64,000 nt of DNA, taken from assembly GCA_009835985.1 (NCBI GenBank), contig VXWI01000036.1, forward strand, positions 62,001 to 126,000, read 5' to 3'. This DNA comes from Acidobacteriota bacterium. Its GTDB lineage: Bacteria > Acidobacteriota > Vicinamibacteria > Marinacidobacterales > Marinacidobacteraceae. Numbering within the stretch: the stretch's first letter is position 1; each line of letters begins with the position of its first letter. The position numbers were made by a program, and so were the translations under genes. The notes below the pieces were generated by a model, which was not told the origin of the DNA, searched no databases, and saw nothing but the letters and a program-made list of their open reading frames with translations. Of this stretch, positions 18,954-28,317 are shown one piece after another.

Positions 18954-21900
18954 TCAAGCAGGGAGGGAAGCAGCGGCGTCCGCGGTGTCCGGGTCCGCCG
19001 CAGCGATCCAGTCCTCCGCGCCGGCGCCGATCTCCATCGAGATCAACCGCGAAACACCGGGTTCCTCCATCGTGACGCCGTAGAGATGCTCGCAGGCCTC
19101 CATCGTCAGCCGGTTGTGGGTGATGACCACGAGTTGGGTGTCCCGCTTGAGTTCGTCCAGCATGGATGCGAACCGCCGTACGTTGGCGTCGTCGAGGGGA
19201 GCATCCACTTCGTCGAGAAGGCAGAAGGGCGCGGGCCGGTGCCGGAAGAGGGCGATCAGGAACCCAATGGCCGTCATGGCCTTCTCCCCGCCCGAGAGGA
19301 GGCGGACGCTTTGCAGCTTCTTGCCTGGCGGCTGGGCCGCGATCTCCACCCCGAACTGGGCATCCACCGGCATTTCCGGAGCGAGCGATGCCGGATTGCC
19401 GTTCCAGGCCTCGAACTCTTCATCGGTACCCGCGGCCACCGTCTCGTCGACCCCGTTTCCCGAACTCCCGCGCGCCGGTGCGCCGGAGTCCTCGCCAGCG
19501 GGATCGGCGCCCTGACCCGTCCCGTTCGCCGTGTCCGCCGACTCATGGGAGACGGAAGGGCCAGGCGCTGCGACCAGCCGCAGTTCGGCGCGGCCGCCCC
19601 CGAAGAGTTGCCGGAAGGCCTCGTCGAACCCGGCGTTGACCGCTTCGAAGCCCTCGCGGAAGATACGGCGAGCCTCGCGGTCCTGGCGGCGGATTGCGGC
19701 AAGCCCGTCCGCGATGCCCTGCTCCACGTCCTCGAGGTGTGACTCGGGTTCGCGGCGTTCGGCCTGCAGTTCGCGGAGTCGTGCTTCGGCAATCTCGTTA
19801 ACCGGACCCAGGCTCCGGATGCGGTCCTGCGCCTGCCGCATCTCATCCGCGAGTTCCTCCCGGGACCGGCCGCGGAGCGACGCGGGAAGGGAGGCCGCCG
19901 CGTCAGGCAGCGAACCCCCGCTGGCGCGCTGGAACTCGCCCTCCAGCTCTCGCAGGAGACTCCGGGCTTCCTGCGTTCGCGACCGGATCTCGTGCAGGTT
20001 CTCTTCGAGAGCCCGAATCTCTCCCGTCCGGGTACGCGCCGCCTCCGCGGCGCCTTCGAGCCGGGTACGCAGGTCCGCGGCCCCGCGGGTCAGGGTTGCT
20101 TCCCGGACTTCCCAATCCCGGATGGCGGCTTCGGCCGACTCCCGTTCGCGAAGCGCGTCCGCCCGCCGAATCAGCCATTCCTCTTCTTCGCGCCGAGCCG
20201 CGGCGCGCTCGGTGCGGATCCGTTCCAGTCGCTGACGATCGTTCCGAACCTGCCGCTCGAGAGCTCGCGCCCGCCCCGCGACTTCGTCGGCCACCGCGTT
20301 CCCGCGCGCCAGTTCACGGTCGGCGTCGCGCCACTGCCCTTCCCGGGCCTCGAGCTCGCTCCGGAGGGCCGTGTGGGCTGCGTCCCGCTCGGTGAGTTCG
20401 CGGGACGCCTCCCGGTGCCGCGCCTCGTCGCGAGCCAGGAGTGCCGCCGCGCGGGCGTCGGCGTCCTCGTTGCCCTCCGCTTCCTCGGCGTGCCGGGAGA
20501 CCTCGGCCTCCAGCTCTTCGATCCTCTTCGAGGCATCTTCGACGGTTTCCTCGTGCCGGTCCGCCTCGAGCCGGAGCCGGTGGGCGAGGTTCTCCGCCCG
20601 CGACAGCGCCTGCCGCAGGTCTTCGAGCGCTGAACGCGTCTTTCCCGCCGTCTCCTGTGCGTCCGCCGAGGCATGGGCCAGCCGGGCCAAATGCCCCCTT
20701 CCCTCACGTTCGCGGGCTTTGAGCTCGGCCGCTTCACGCCGGGTGCTCAGGAAGCCCTCACCCGGGCCGCCCCGTCCGAACCGCACGACTCCGGGGGGCG
20801 TCACGCTGGCGCCGCCCCGTGTCACGTAGGTGCCTGGTTTCTTCACAAAGGCCGCCAGGGCCTCCGCGAGATCCATGGTGACCGCCGCGTCCGGGACCAC
20901 CCGATCGAGCGCCGGATCCACCGGTTTCAGGTGGTCGCCCAGCCGGTCGGTTCCGTCGTGCGCAGGCCGCTTTGAAGACCCGCAGGCCTCGAGCAGCTCG
21001 GACACCAGGACCTCGGACGGACCGGCCTCCTGGCCGCCGAGTTCCTCGACAAGTTTCGCGACATCGACCACGCGGTCGATCCGGATGCGATGAACGCCGA
21101 GGAGCCGCTCCGCCGCCAGCTCGTATCCCGGGTCCACCTCCACCAGCTCGCCGAGCGCGCCGCCGGGGGCAAGTCCGCAGCGGTGAGCCGCCTCCACAAC
21201 TCTCGAGGCGCTCTCGCCGAGCTGGTTCCGCGAGCCAATCAGCGCCTTGAGCAACCGGTGACGGTCCGAGAGGGCGGCCTGTTCCTTCTCGGCCCGCGCC
21301 TCTTCGTCCCGCGCCGCCTGCGCCGCGGCGGTCGCGGCGCGCCACGCCGCTTCGGCGGTCTCGAGTTCGCCGCGCCGACCGGTGATTTCGTCCTCCTGCT
21401 CCCTGACCCGCGAACGCGCCGCGGAGAGGCCCTGGGTCGCGTGATCCAGGCGAGCGGCGAGCTCCCGGCGACTACCCGAGAGCCCCAGTCCGTCCGCGGA
21501 CAGCCGCGCGCGCCGAGTCGCGTACTGGTCCCGTGAGATCCGGAACGATCGGACACTCGCCCGCAGTCGATCCACTTCGCGCCGCAGTTCCCACAGGCGG
21601 GAATGGGCCTCGCGCTCCTCGGTCAGCGCCCGATCGCGGGCCGCCCCCCGCCTGTGCGCCGCCTCGGTCAACTCGGCCAGCCGGTCGGGGAACTCTCCGG
21701 CGCGGTGCTCGCTCTCCTGCCGCTCGGTCTCGAGATCCTCAAGCCGGGCTTCGAGGGTCGTGGCCTCCGATTCGAGGCGGGAGATGCGGGAGGCCCGGAT
21801 CTCGGCCGCCCGGACGCCCTCGTCGAGGAGTGCGGCCGCGCGAGCCCGATGCGCCCCCAGCTCGCCGATTTTCCGGGTGGCTTCCCGAAGCTCCAACTCG

Positions 21901-22874
21901 GTGCCGGTGGCCAGTTTCCGAAGACCCTCCACGAACCGTTCGAAGGCCCGAAGGCTCCGGGACCGGCGGGCGAGCTCGGCGCCGAGAGCGTTTTCCGGGG
22001 CGGTGTTGCTCCGGATGCGCGAGAGGAGTTCTTCGCGTCGCGCCGCCTTTTCGGCAACACCGAGCATCCCGGCTCGTTCCGAGGCTTCCCGGACCTGGCT
22101 CGCGGTGCGCGAGTCGCGCCGCGCCACCCGGATGTACCGGTCCAGTTCACGAAGCCGCTCGCGCACCCGCTCGAGAGCCTTTTCGGCCGCCCGCAGGTTC
22201 GCCTCGCTTTCCCGTCGATTCAGGCGGTAGGCGCCGAGCCCCACCGCCTCGTCGACCAGCAGCCGCAGGTCGGCGGGCTTGCGGCTAAGCACGTCGTTGG
22301 CGCGCCCCTGCTCGATCAGCGCGTAGGACCCGGGGCCGAGTCCGGTTCCCGCGAACAGCCGCCGGATCTCGCGCCGCGTGCACCGCCGGCCGTCCATTTC
22401 GTAGACGGACTGTCCACTGGCGTCCACCCGGCGGCCGACCACCACGTTCCGCCCGAGACCACCGGTCGCCAAGCCGTCTTCCGGCACAGTCTCGGCGGCG
22501 CCGTTCGCCGGCGCTCCGCGCGGGGCGTCGCCCAACGGAGGACCGCCGTTTCCGGCAACCGCTGCCGCTCCGTTGCCGGCGACTCGGTTCCCGCACTCCC
22601 CCGGGTCCGAACGCCGGGCCCCGCTGACGTGGAGCCGCACTTCGGCGACCCCGAGGGGTTCGCGCAGGGCGCTCCCACTGAAGATGAGCTCCTTCCCCCG
22701 CGCCCGGATGGTCCCGGCGCCCAACTCTCCGAGCACCCAGAAGACCGCGTCGGCGATGTTGCTCTTGCCGCAGCCGTTCGGCCCCACCACCGCCGTGGCG
22801 CCCTGCCCGAATTCAAGCGTCACCGGCTCGGCGAAACTCTTGAATCCGGCGATCTCGAGGCGCTCGATCCTCAC
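18954..22874 (-). CDS. smc: Chromosome partition/condensation protein SMC
   Basis: ATPase that organises the chromosome with ScpAB. 1306 residues, about 100 more than usual. Walker A GPNGCGKSN is at 31-39 and the Q-loop region near 190. Coiled coils flank a hinge domain (about 555-730). The signature LSGGEKAMTA starts at about 1193 and Walker B FCLLDEVDAPLDDAN at about 1215. Two Gly/Asn/Ala/Asp-rich insertions lie in the head, about 86-142 and 1100-1172, which is unusual. The GTG start is at 22874. It heads the 19-kb minus-strand block. Confidence 0.95.
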   Translation of the reverse strand: MRIERLEIAGFKSFAEPVTLEFGQGATAVVGPNGCGKSNIADAVFWVLGELGAGTIRARGKELIFSGSALREPLGVAEVRLHVSGARRSDPGECGNRVAGNGAAAVAGNGGPPLGDAPRGAPANGAAETVPEDGLATGGLGRNVVVGRRVDASGQSVYEMDGRRCTRREIRRLFAGTGLGPGSYALIEQGRANDVLSRKPADLRLLVDEAVGLGAYRLNRRESEANLRAAEKALERVRERLRELDRYIRVARRDSRTASQVREASERAGMLGVAEKAARREELLSRIRSNTAPENALGAELARRSRSLRAFERFVEGLRKLATGTELELREATRKIGELGAHRARAAALLDEGVRAAEIRASRISRLESEATTLEARLEDLETERQESEHRAGEFPDRLAELTEAAHRRGAARDRALTEEREAHSRLWELRREVDRLRASVRSFRISRDQYATRRARLSADGLGLSGSRRELAARLDHATQGLSAARSRVREQEDEITGRRGELETAEAAWRAATAAAQAARDEEARAEKEQAALSDRHRLLKALIGSRNQLGESASRVVEAAHRCGLAPGGALGELVEVDPGYELAAERLLGVHRIRIDRVVDVAKLVEELGGQEAGPSEVLVSELLEACGSSKRPAHDGTDRLGDHLKPVDPALDRVVPDAAVTMDLAEALAAFVKKPGTYVTRGGASVTPPGVVRFGRGGPGEGFLSTRREAAELKAREREGRGHLARLAHASADAQETAGKTRSALEDLRQALSRAENLAHRLRLEADRHEETVEDASKRIEELEAEVSRHAEEAEGNEDADARAAALLARDEARHREASRELTERDAAHTALRSELEAREGQWRDADRELARGNAVADEVAGRARALERQVRNDRQRLERIRTERAAARREEEEWLIRRADALRERESAEAAIRDWEVREATLTRGAADLRTRLEGAAEAARTRTGEIRALEENLHEIRSRTQEARSLLRELEGEFQRASGGSLPDAAASLPASLRGRSREELADEMRQAQDRIRSLGPVNEIAEARLRELQAERREPESHLEDVEQGIADGLAAIRRQDREARRIFREGFEAVNAGFDEAFRQLFGGGRAELRLVAAPGPSVSHESADTANGTGQGADPAGEDSGAPARGSSGNGVDETVAAGTDEEFEAWNGNPASLAPEMPVDAQFGVEIAAQPPGKKLQSVRLLSGGEKAMTAIGFLIALFRHRPAPFCLLDEVDAPLDDANVRRFASMLDELKRDTQLVVITHNRLTMEACEHLYGVTMEEPGVSRLISMEIGAGAEDWIAAADPDTADAAASLPA

Positions 22875-22923
22875 TCGCTGGTCACCTGAAGATTGTGGCT
22901 GCGGCGCTGCCGAACCCGGGCGT

Positions 22924-22929
22924 ATTGTA
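22924..22929 (-). promoter_or_regulatory. Putative -10 box of smc
   Basis: Read on the minus strand, TACAAT (5 of 6) lies 49 nt before the smc GTG. A TTGTGG hexamer 18 nt upstream could be a weak -35 and is part of the CACAACATGTTGTG palindrome, so a protein bound there would block polymerase. Confidence 0.4.
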
Positions 22930-22947
22930 CGCGGTCAATTGGCCAAC

Positions 22948-22995
22948 CCACAACATGTTGTGCCCCGAGAGGAAGACACCCCCAACATAGGGTGG
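22948..22995. promoter_or_regulatory. Paired NrdR-box-like sites
   Basis: Site 1 (22948-22963) contains the perfect palindrome CACAACATGTTGTG. Site 2 (22980-22995) matches the derived 16-mer CCACAACATGTTGTGG at 12 of 16 positions. Their centres are exactly 32 bp apart, three helical turns, which is the geometry of paired NrdR boxes. The same CACAA...TTGTG arms occur upstream of nrdJ in this window. NrdR is a zinc/ATP-cone repressor of ribonucleotide reductase genes; its gene is not in the window. Confidence 0.45.
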
Positions 22996-23160
22996 GTGCG
23001 AAGCTCTCGATCTGAACCCGGAGCGCCAGGCCGCACCTGGCCCGGACAACGCCCCCGGCCTGGAACGCCGACCTCTGGTCGGTACCCGTTGCGCGACTTC
23101 ACAGCGCACGGCGTGGCGCCGACCCGAGAGACGGCGCCCTCCGTGTCGCTCACGGGCTCC

Positions 23161-23166
23161 TAGAAT
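23161..23166 (+). promoter_or_regulatory. Putative -10 box of lptFG
   Basis: TAGAAT followed 13 nt later by the GTG start. A transcript begun about 7 nt downstream would have a leader of only about 6-7 nt. No clear -35 is visible. Confidence 0.4.
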
Positions 23167-23179
23167 CCGGAAGTCCGCC

Positions 23180-25450
23180 GTGGGTCTCCTCAGCCGCTAC
23201 ATCCTCCGGCTCATCGCCCCCGGCGTGCTCCTCGGGACCGCGGTCTTCCTGTTCGCGCTGCTGCTGAACGAACTGATCGTCAACATCGAGCTGATCGTCA
23301 CCCAGGGAGCGAACCCGGAAACGGTAGGGCTGGCCTTCGCCCAACTGATCCCGGCGCTCCTGGCCGTGGCCATCCCGAGCGCCCTGCTTCTCGGGATCCT
23401 GCTGGCGCTGAACCGGCTCTCCAGCGAACACGAACTCATCGCGATGCGGGCCGGCGGGATCTCTCCCTGGCGCCTCCTCGTGCCGATCGGGACCGCGGCG
23501 GGAGCCACCTTCGGCCTGTGCCTGTGGTTGATGCTGGAGGTCGTCCCGCCGGCAAACCAGCAGTTCGTCGAACTGAGGGACGAGCTGCTGAGTTCCCGGC
23601 TGCGCACCGAGATCGAGCCGCGGATGTTCTATGACGAACTCCTCGACGGACGCGTCCTGCTCGTGGGAGCCGTACCTCCGGGTGAGGAAGGCTGGAGGCG
23701 CGTCTTTCTCGCCGACACCGCGCGCGCCGACGAGCCGACGATCTTCGTCGCGGACCGCGGACGGCTCGTGACCGTCGCCGAAGAGCGGTTGGCGTTTCTG
23801 GAACTCACCGGCGTGGAGGTCCACAACGCGGGGCTCGACGATCCGGGGCAGTACCGCATCCAGCGCGCGGAACGGATCCGCCTCCCGCTCGACGCGGAGG
23901 AGGTGTTCGGCCCCGAAACCCCGAGTGTCAGCCACAGCGCCCGCGCCATGTTGCTGCCGGATCTCGTCGCCGCCTACGAAGGCACCGACCACCCGATCTA
24001 CCTGGTCGAGATTCACAAGAAGTTCGCCTTCCCCTTCGCCTGCCTTGCCTTCGGACTGCTCGGCCTGGGCATCGGGATCCGTCCGTCGGCGGGACCGACG
24101 CGCGCGGGATCGTTCGCGGTGGCGATCCTGGTGATCCTCGCTTGGTACGCGCCCAACGCGTTCGGCGAACAGCTTGCCGGGGCGGGAGAGCTGTCTCCCT
24201 GGATCGCCATGTGGGGAGCCAACATCGCGACGGTGGCGGCCGGCATCGTCCTGTTGGCGCTGGCTTCGAGGGAGCTGCACCCGCTGGAGGCGGCCGGTCG
24301 CCTCCTCGGCCGGCTGTGGCGCCTGGTCCCTCGCCGCCGCTCGGCGGTGCGCCGGTGGCGTCCGCCGGGACTGCCCACGATCCTGGACCGCTACGTGGTT
24401 GCCCGCTACCTCACGTTCTTGCTGATAGCGCTGGCCGCGCTGCTCTCCTGGGAGCTGATCGGCCTGCTGAACGCGGTGATCGGCGACGCCTTCGAGCGCG
24501 ACATTCCCCCCTCCACGGTGCTTCGCTACCTGGGCCTCTCAATTCCCGCGTTCACGGCCCAGATGCTGCCGCTCGCGACGCTTACGGCTACGCTCGTGAC
24601 CTTCGGCCTCCTCAGCCGCCACAACGAGGTGACGGCGTTTCTCGCGGGGGGGGTCAGCCGGGCGCGCCTCGTGGCCCCGGCGCTCGCGACCGGACTGCTA
24701 GTGAGCGGCGCGGGCTTCGGGCTGCAGGAACGGCTGATACCCCAGACGGCGCCCCGAGCGGAAGATACGGGCGCCCGCATCCGGGGCGAGGCCCGGCGCA
24801 CCGTCAATCCGCTGGAACGTCACTGGGGGCTCGGGCCCCAGGGACAGATCTACCACTACGATGATTTCGACGCGGACAACGTGGTCCTGAGCGGGCTGTC
24901 CGTGTTTCGGCTCAGTCCGGACGGCGCCTCGCTTGCCGCCCGCAGCTACGTGGCTTCCGCCCACTGGTCGGGGGCGGAAACGACCTGGACCGGGATCGGC
25001 GGCTGGGAGCGCGACCTCCACGGCGGCCGCGCCGCCGAACCGTTCGCCGTGCGGGAGATTCCGGACGTTTCCGTGCCGGATGCGCTCCTCAAGATGGACC
25101 TGGCCACCGACCACCTTCCCTATCGCGACCTGGAGCAACGCATCGAAACGATCGAGGCGGCAGGTCACCGCGATCCGGTGCTCCACGTAGCTCTCGAGAC
25201 CAAGACCTCCCTGCCCTTCGCCTCGCTCGTCACGGTGCTCATCGGGCTCCCTTTCGCTTTCCGGAGGACGAATCAGAGCGCCTGGGCGAGTGCCGCCATC
25301 GCCTTCGCGATCGCGATCGTCTATCTGGTCGCCACCCAGTTCTTCCGTTCCATCGGAAATGCGGAGCTGCTCGACCCGGTGCTGGCGGCGTGGTCGCCGA
25401 ACCTCTTCTTCGGGCTCGCTTCGGTCTTCCTGCTGCTGCAGCGTCGCTAG
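23180..25450 (+). CDS. Fused LptF-LptG lipopolysaccharide export permease
   Basis: 756 residues containing two YjgP/YjgQ permease domains in tandem. The first (about 1-365) has the N-terminal RYILRLIAPGVLLGTAVFLF helix, a periplasmic beta-jellyroll part, and three C-terminal helices. After a basic linker (about 370-398) the second starts ILDRYVVARYLTFLLIALAAL and repeats the plan. In E. coli LptF and LptG are separate proteins of about 360 residues that pair in the inner membrane with LptB2 to extract LPS. Here both halves are in one chain. The GTG at 23180 is the likely start. Confidence 0.9.
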   Translation: MGLLSRYILRLIAPGVLLGTAVFLFALLLNELIVNIELIVTQGANPETVGLAFAQLIPALLAVAIPSALLLGILLALNRLSSEHELIAMRAGGISPWRLLVPIGTAAGATFGLCLWLMLEVVPPANQQFVELRDELLSSRLRTEIEPRMFYDELLDGRVLLVGAVPPGEEGWRRVFLADTARADEPTIFVADRGRLVTVAEERLAFLELTGVEVHNAGLDDPGQYRIQRAERIRLPLDAEEVFGPETPSVSHSARAMLLPDLVAAYEGTDHPIYLVEIHKKFAFPFACLAFGLLGLGIGIRPSAGPTRAGSFAVAILVILAWYAPNAFGEQLAGAGELSPWIAMWGANIATVAAGIVLLALASRELHPLEAAGRLLGRLWRLVPRRRSAVRRWRPPGLPTILDRYVVARYLTFLLIALAALLSWELIGLLNAVIGDAFERDIPPSTVLRYLGLSIPAFTAQMLPLATLTATLVTFGLLSRHNEVTAFLAGGVSRARLVAPALATGLLVSGAGFGLQERLIPQTAPRAEDTGARIRGEARRTVNPLERHWGLGPQGQIYHYDDFDADNVVLSGLSVFRLSPDGASLAARSYVASAHWSGAETTWTGIGGWERDLHGGRAAEPFAVREIPDVSVPDALLKMDLATDHLPYRDLEQRIETIEAAGHRDPVLHVALETKTSLPFASLVTVLIGLPFAFRRTNQSAWASAAIAFAIAIVYLVATQFFRSIGNAELLDPVLAAWSPNLFFGLASVFLLLQRR

Positions 25451-25465
25451 CGCGCTGAAACGTCG

Positions 25466-26599
25466 TTAGCGGAAGCGCTCCGCCGGGCCCAGCAGGGTGC
25501 CGGGAGGCGTCTCGGCGCCGGCGGCGACGCTGGCGCCCGCTCCCAGACAGGCCCCGACGACCGGAACTCCCACGCGCGCCGTGTGTTCGAGCACCTGGAT
25601 CCGCTCGACGGGACCCGACAGGAGGCGTGCGCCTTCTCCGATCGAGGCGCCACGACCGAGCACGCTGTCCCGGACGATCGCTCCGGCGCCCACGCTCGCC
25701 CCTTCCATCAGCACCGCCCGTTCGACGACCGCACCGGCGGCGATTCGCGCGCCGGCGCCGAGTTCCACCGGTCCCACCAAACGCGCGTCGGGGTGAACGG
25801 AGGCTCCCTCGCCGACGAAGACGGCCCCTTCGCCCATCTCTCCCGCGCTGGTCTCGAATCCGAGCGCCCGGGCCCCTTCCCCCGGAGGGTCGCCGCCGAA
25901 GAGGGGCACGATCCGTCCGATGACGTCCCACGGGTAGGTCAGCGGGATCCAGGGACGCCGGGCGCGCACCGCGCGCACTCCGGGAGAGCGCGCCAGGATG
26001 CGAATGAGGTCCGGAAGTTCGAGTTCGCCGCGCACGCTCTCGCGGACCTCCCCGAGGTGGTCCAGGTCTTCCCGCCTGAGCGAATAGGCGCCCACGCTGC
26101 TCAGCTCCCAGGGCCGGGCCGCCGGGGGCTTTTCCTGGACATCCACCAGCCAGTCATCTTCGGTGACCGTGACCGTCGCCCGGTTCCAGGGGTCGCTGGC
26201 CTCCTTGCAGAGAATCGCCGTCGGGTGCTCGCTCAACCGCGCCAGGTCGTCGTGGTGGTAGAAGTCGTCGCCGTTGAGAACGAGGACCGGTCCACGGACG
26301 GCGGCTGCCGCGACCCGCAGCGCGTCGGCGGTCCCGCGGGCGCTCTTCTGTTCCACGGGCACGAGGCGGATTCCCGCGTAGCGCGTTCCGAAGTGATCGA
26401 GGATCCGCTCCTTCTGGTACCCGACCACCAGTACCGCCGTGTCCACGACTCCTCGCAACTGGTCGAGTACGCGCTCGGTGAGCGGGCGGCCCCACAGCGG
26501 GAGGAGCGGCTTCGGAAAGTCGGCGGTCAGCGGCCAGGTCCGCTGTGACCTGCCCGCCAGGAGGATGACGGCGGTGGGCCGGGAAGCGCCTGCCGTCAC
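25466..26599 (-). CDS. Sugar-phosphate nucleotidyltransferase with left-handed beta-helix
   Basis: 377 residues from GTG 26599. The N-terminal Rossmann-like transferase domain has AVILLAGRSQRTWPLTADFP (a variant of GxGxRxxPLTxxxPK), PKPLLPLWGRPL, and VLNGDDFY with the catalytic Asp. The C-terminal 140 residues are hexapeptide-like repeats (VHPDARL, IAAGAVV, VGAGAIV) forming a beta-helix. This resembles archaeal-type GlmU or glucose-1-phosphate thymidylyltransferase proteins. The sugar cannot be told from sequence. It converges on lptFG with a 15-bp gap. Confidence 0.85.
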   Translation of the reverse strand: MTAGASRPTAVILLAGRSQRTWPLTADFPKPLLPLWGRPLTERVLDQLRGVVDTAVLVVGYQKERILDHFGTRYAGIRLVPVEQKSARGTADALRVAAAAVRGPVLVLNGDDFYHHDDLARLSEHPTAILCKEASDPWNRATVTVTEDDWLVDVQEKPPAARPWELSSVGAYSLRREDLDHLGEVRESVRGELELPDLIRILARSPGVRAVRARRPWIPLTYPWDVIGRIVPLFGGDPPGEGARALGFETSAGEMGEGAVFVGEGASVHPDARLVGPVELGAGARIAAGAVVERAVLMEGASVGAGAIVRDSVLGRGASIGEGARLLSGPVERIQVLEHTARVGVPVVGACLGAGASVAAGAETPPGTLLGPAERFR

Positions 26600-26769
26600 C
26601 GATTCGCCCCGGCTCCGGCAGCGGAGAGGCCGTTCCGCGCCTCGGATTCCGGTCGAATCCGGGCTGCTAACATCCCGCGCTCTCTCAAACGGCGAATTCC
26701 GAGGCGAACGGCGAAGATCGCCTCTCACGACCGGTCAAGACCCCAAGGCGAGGAAGGCGTCCCGTAAGC

Positions 26770-27930
<1,161 letters not shown>

Positions 27931-27933
<3 letters not shown>

Positions 27934-28298
27934 CACCCTGTGAACAAAGTCACGCGGCATTCGAACGGCGATGCATCCCGTCTGAGCCGGGTCGCTACGC
28001 GCCCCTCATCGTTGCGTTTCGGTCGGAATACACCCGGTATTCCTCCTTCAACAGCCTGTAGTGAAACTCGCGCGGCATTCGAACGGCGATGCATCCCGCC
28101 TGAACCGGGCCGCTACGCGCCCCTCATCGTTGCGTTTCGGTCGGAATACACCCGGTATTCCTCCCTCACGCGCCTTGTCAGCCGGGCGCCTCGCCGTTCT
28201 CGGTGCTCACGCCAGTTCCACCACAGGCTGTTACGCGCCTTGTCAGCCGGACGCTTCACCGTTCTCGGTGCTCGCGTCACTTCGTCCACCGGCTGCTA
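27931..28298 (+). repeat. Nested pair of ~184-bp inverted-repeat elements (outer copy)
   Basis: A 368-bp segment between metK and valS. It begins TAGCACCCTGTGAACAAAG and ends with the inverse of TAGCAGCCGGTGGACGAAG, i.e. terminal inverted repeats of about 25 bp. A second complete element (28050-28232, 183 bp) interrupts it. Removing that insert leaves 185 bp that align end to end with the single copy at 59692-59875. Small open frames inside are artefacts of the repeat. No transposase is present, so it resembles a MITE. Confidence 0.8.
28050..28232 (+). repeat. Inner copy of the ~184-bp element
   Basis: A 183-bp copy with its own terminal inverted repeats: AACAGCCTGTAGTGAAACT at the left and its near-inverse at the right (20 of 23 positions). 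It lies inside the outer copy between the internal GGAATAC/GTATTCC hairpin and the ACGCGCCTTGTC segment. I see no target-site duplication longer than a couple of bases. Confidence 0.8.
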
Positions 28299-28317
28299 GC
28301 ACGAGTTCGCGGCGGGA

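Larger units (their letters stand above)
22875..23179. other. Divergent control region between smc and lptFG
   Basis: 305 bp with no plausible gene. It contains a 14-bp perfect palindrome (22949-22962), a related half-conserved site 32 bp away (22980-22995), a possible smc promoter, and a TAGAAT hexamer (23161-23166) 13 nt before the lptFG GTG. The remainder (about 23000-23150) is ordinary GC-rich sequence in which I see nothing specific. Confidence 0.5.

Noticed and set aside
26641..26769. SAM-riboswitch or tRNA-like signal upstream of metK
   Set aside because: A GGATTC/GAATCC repeat and a T-arm-like string caught the eye, but no cloverleaf or multi-helix SAM-binding fold can be built.
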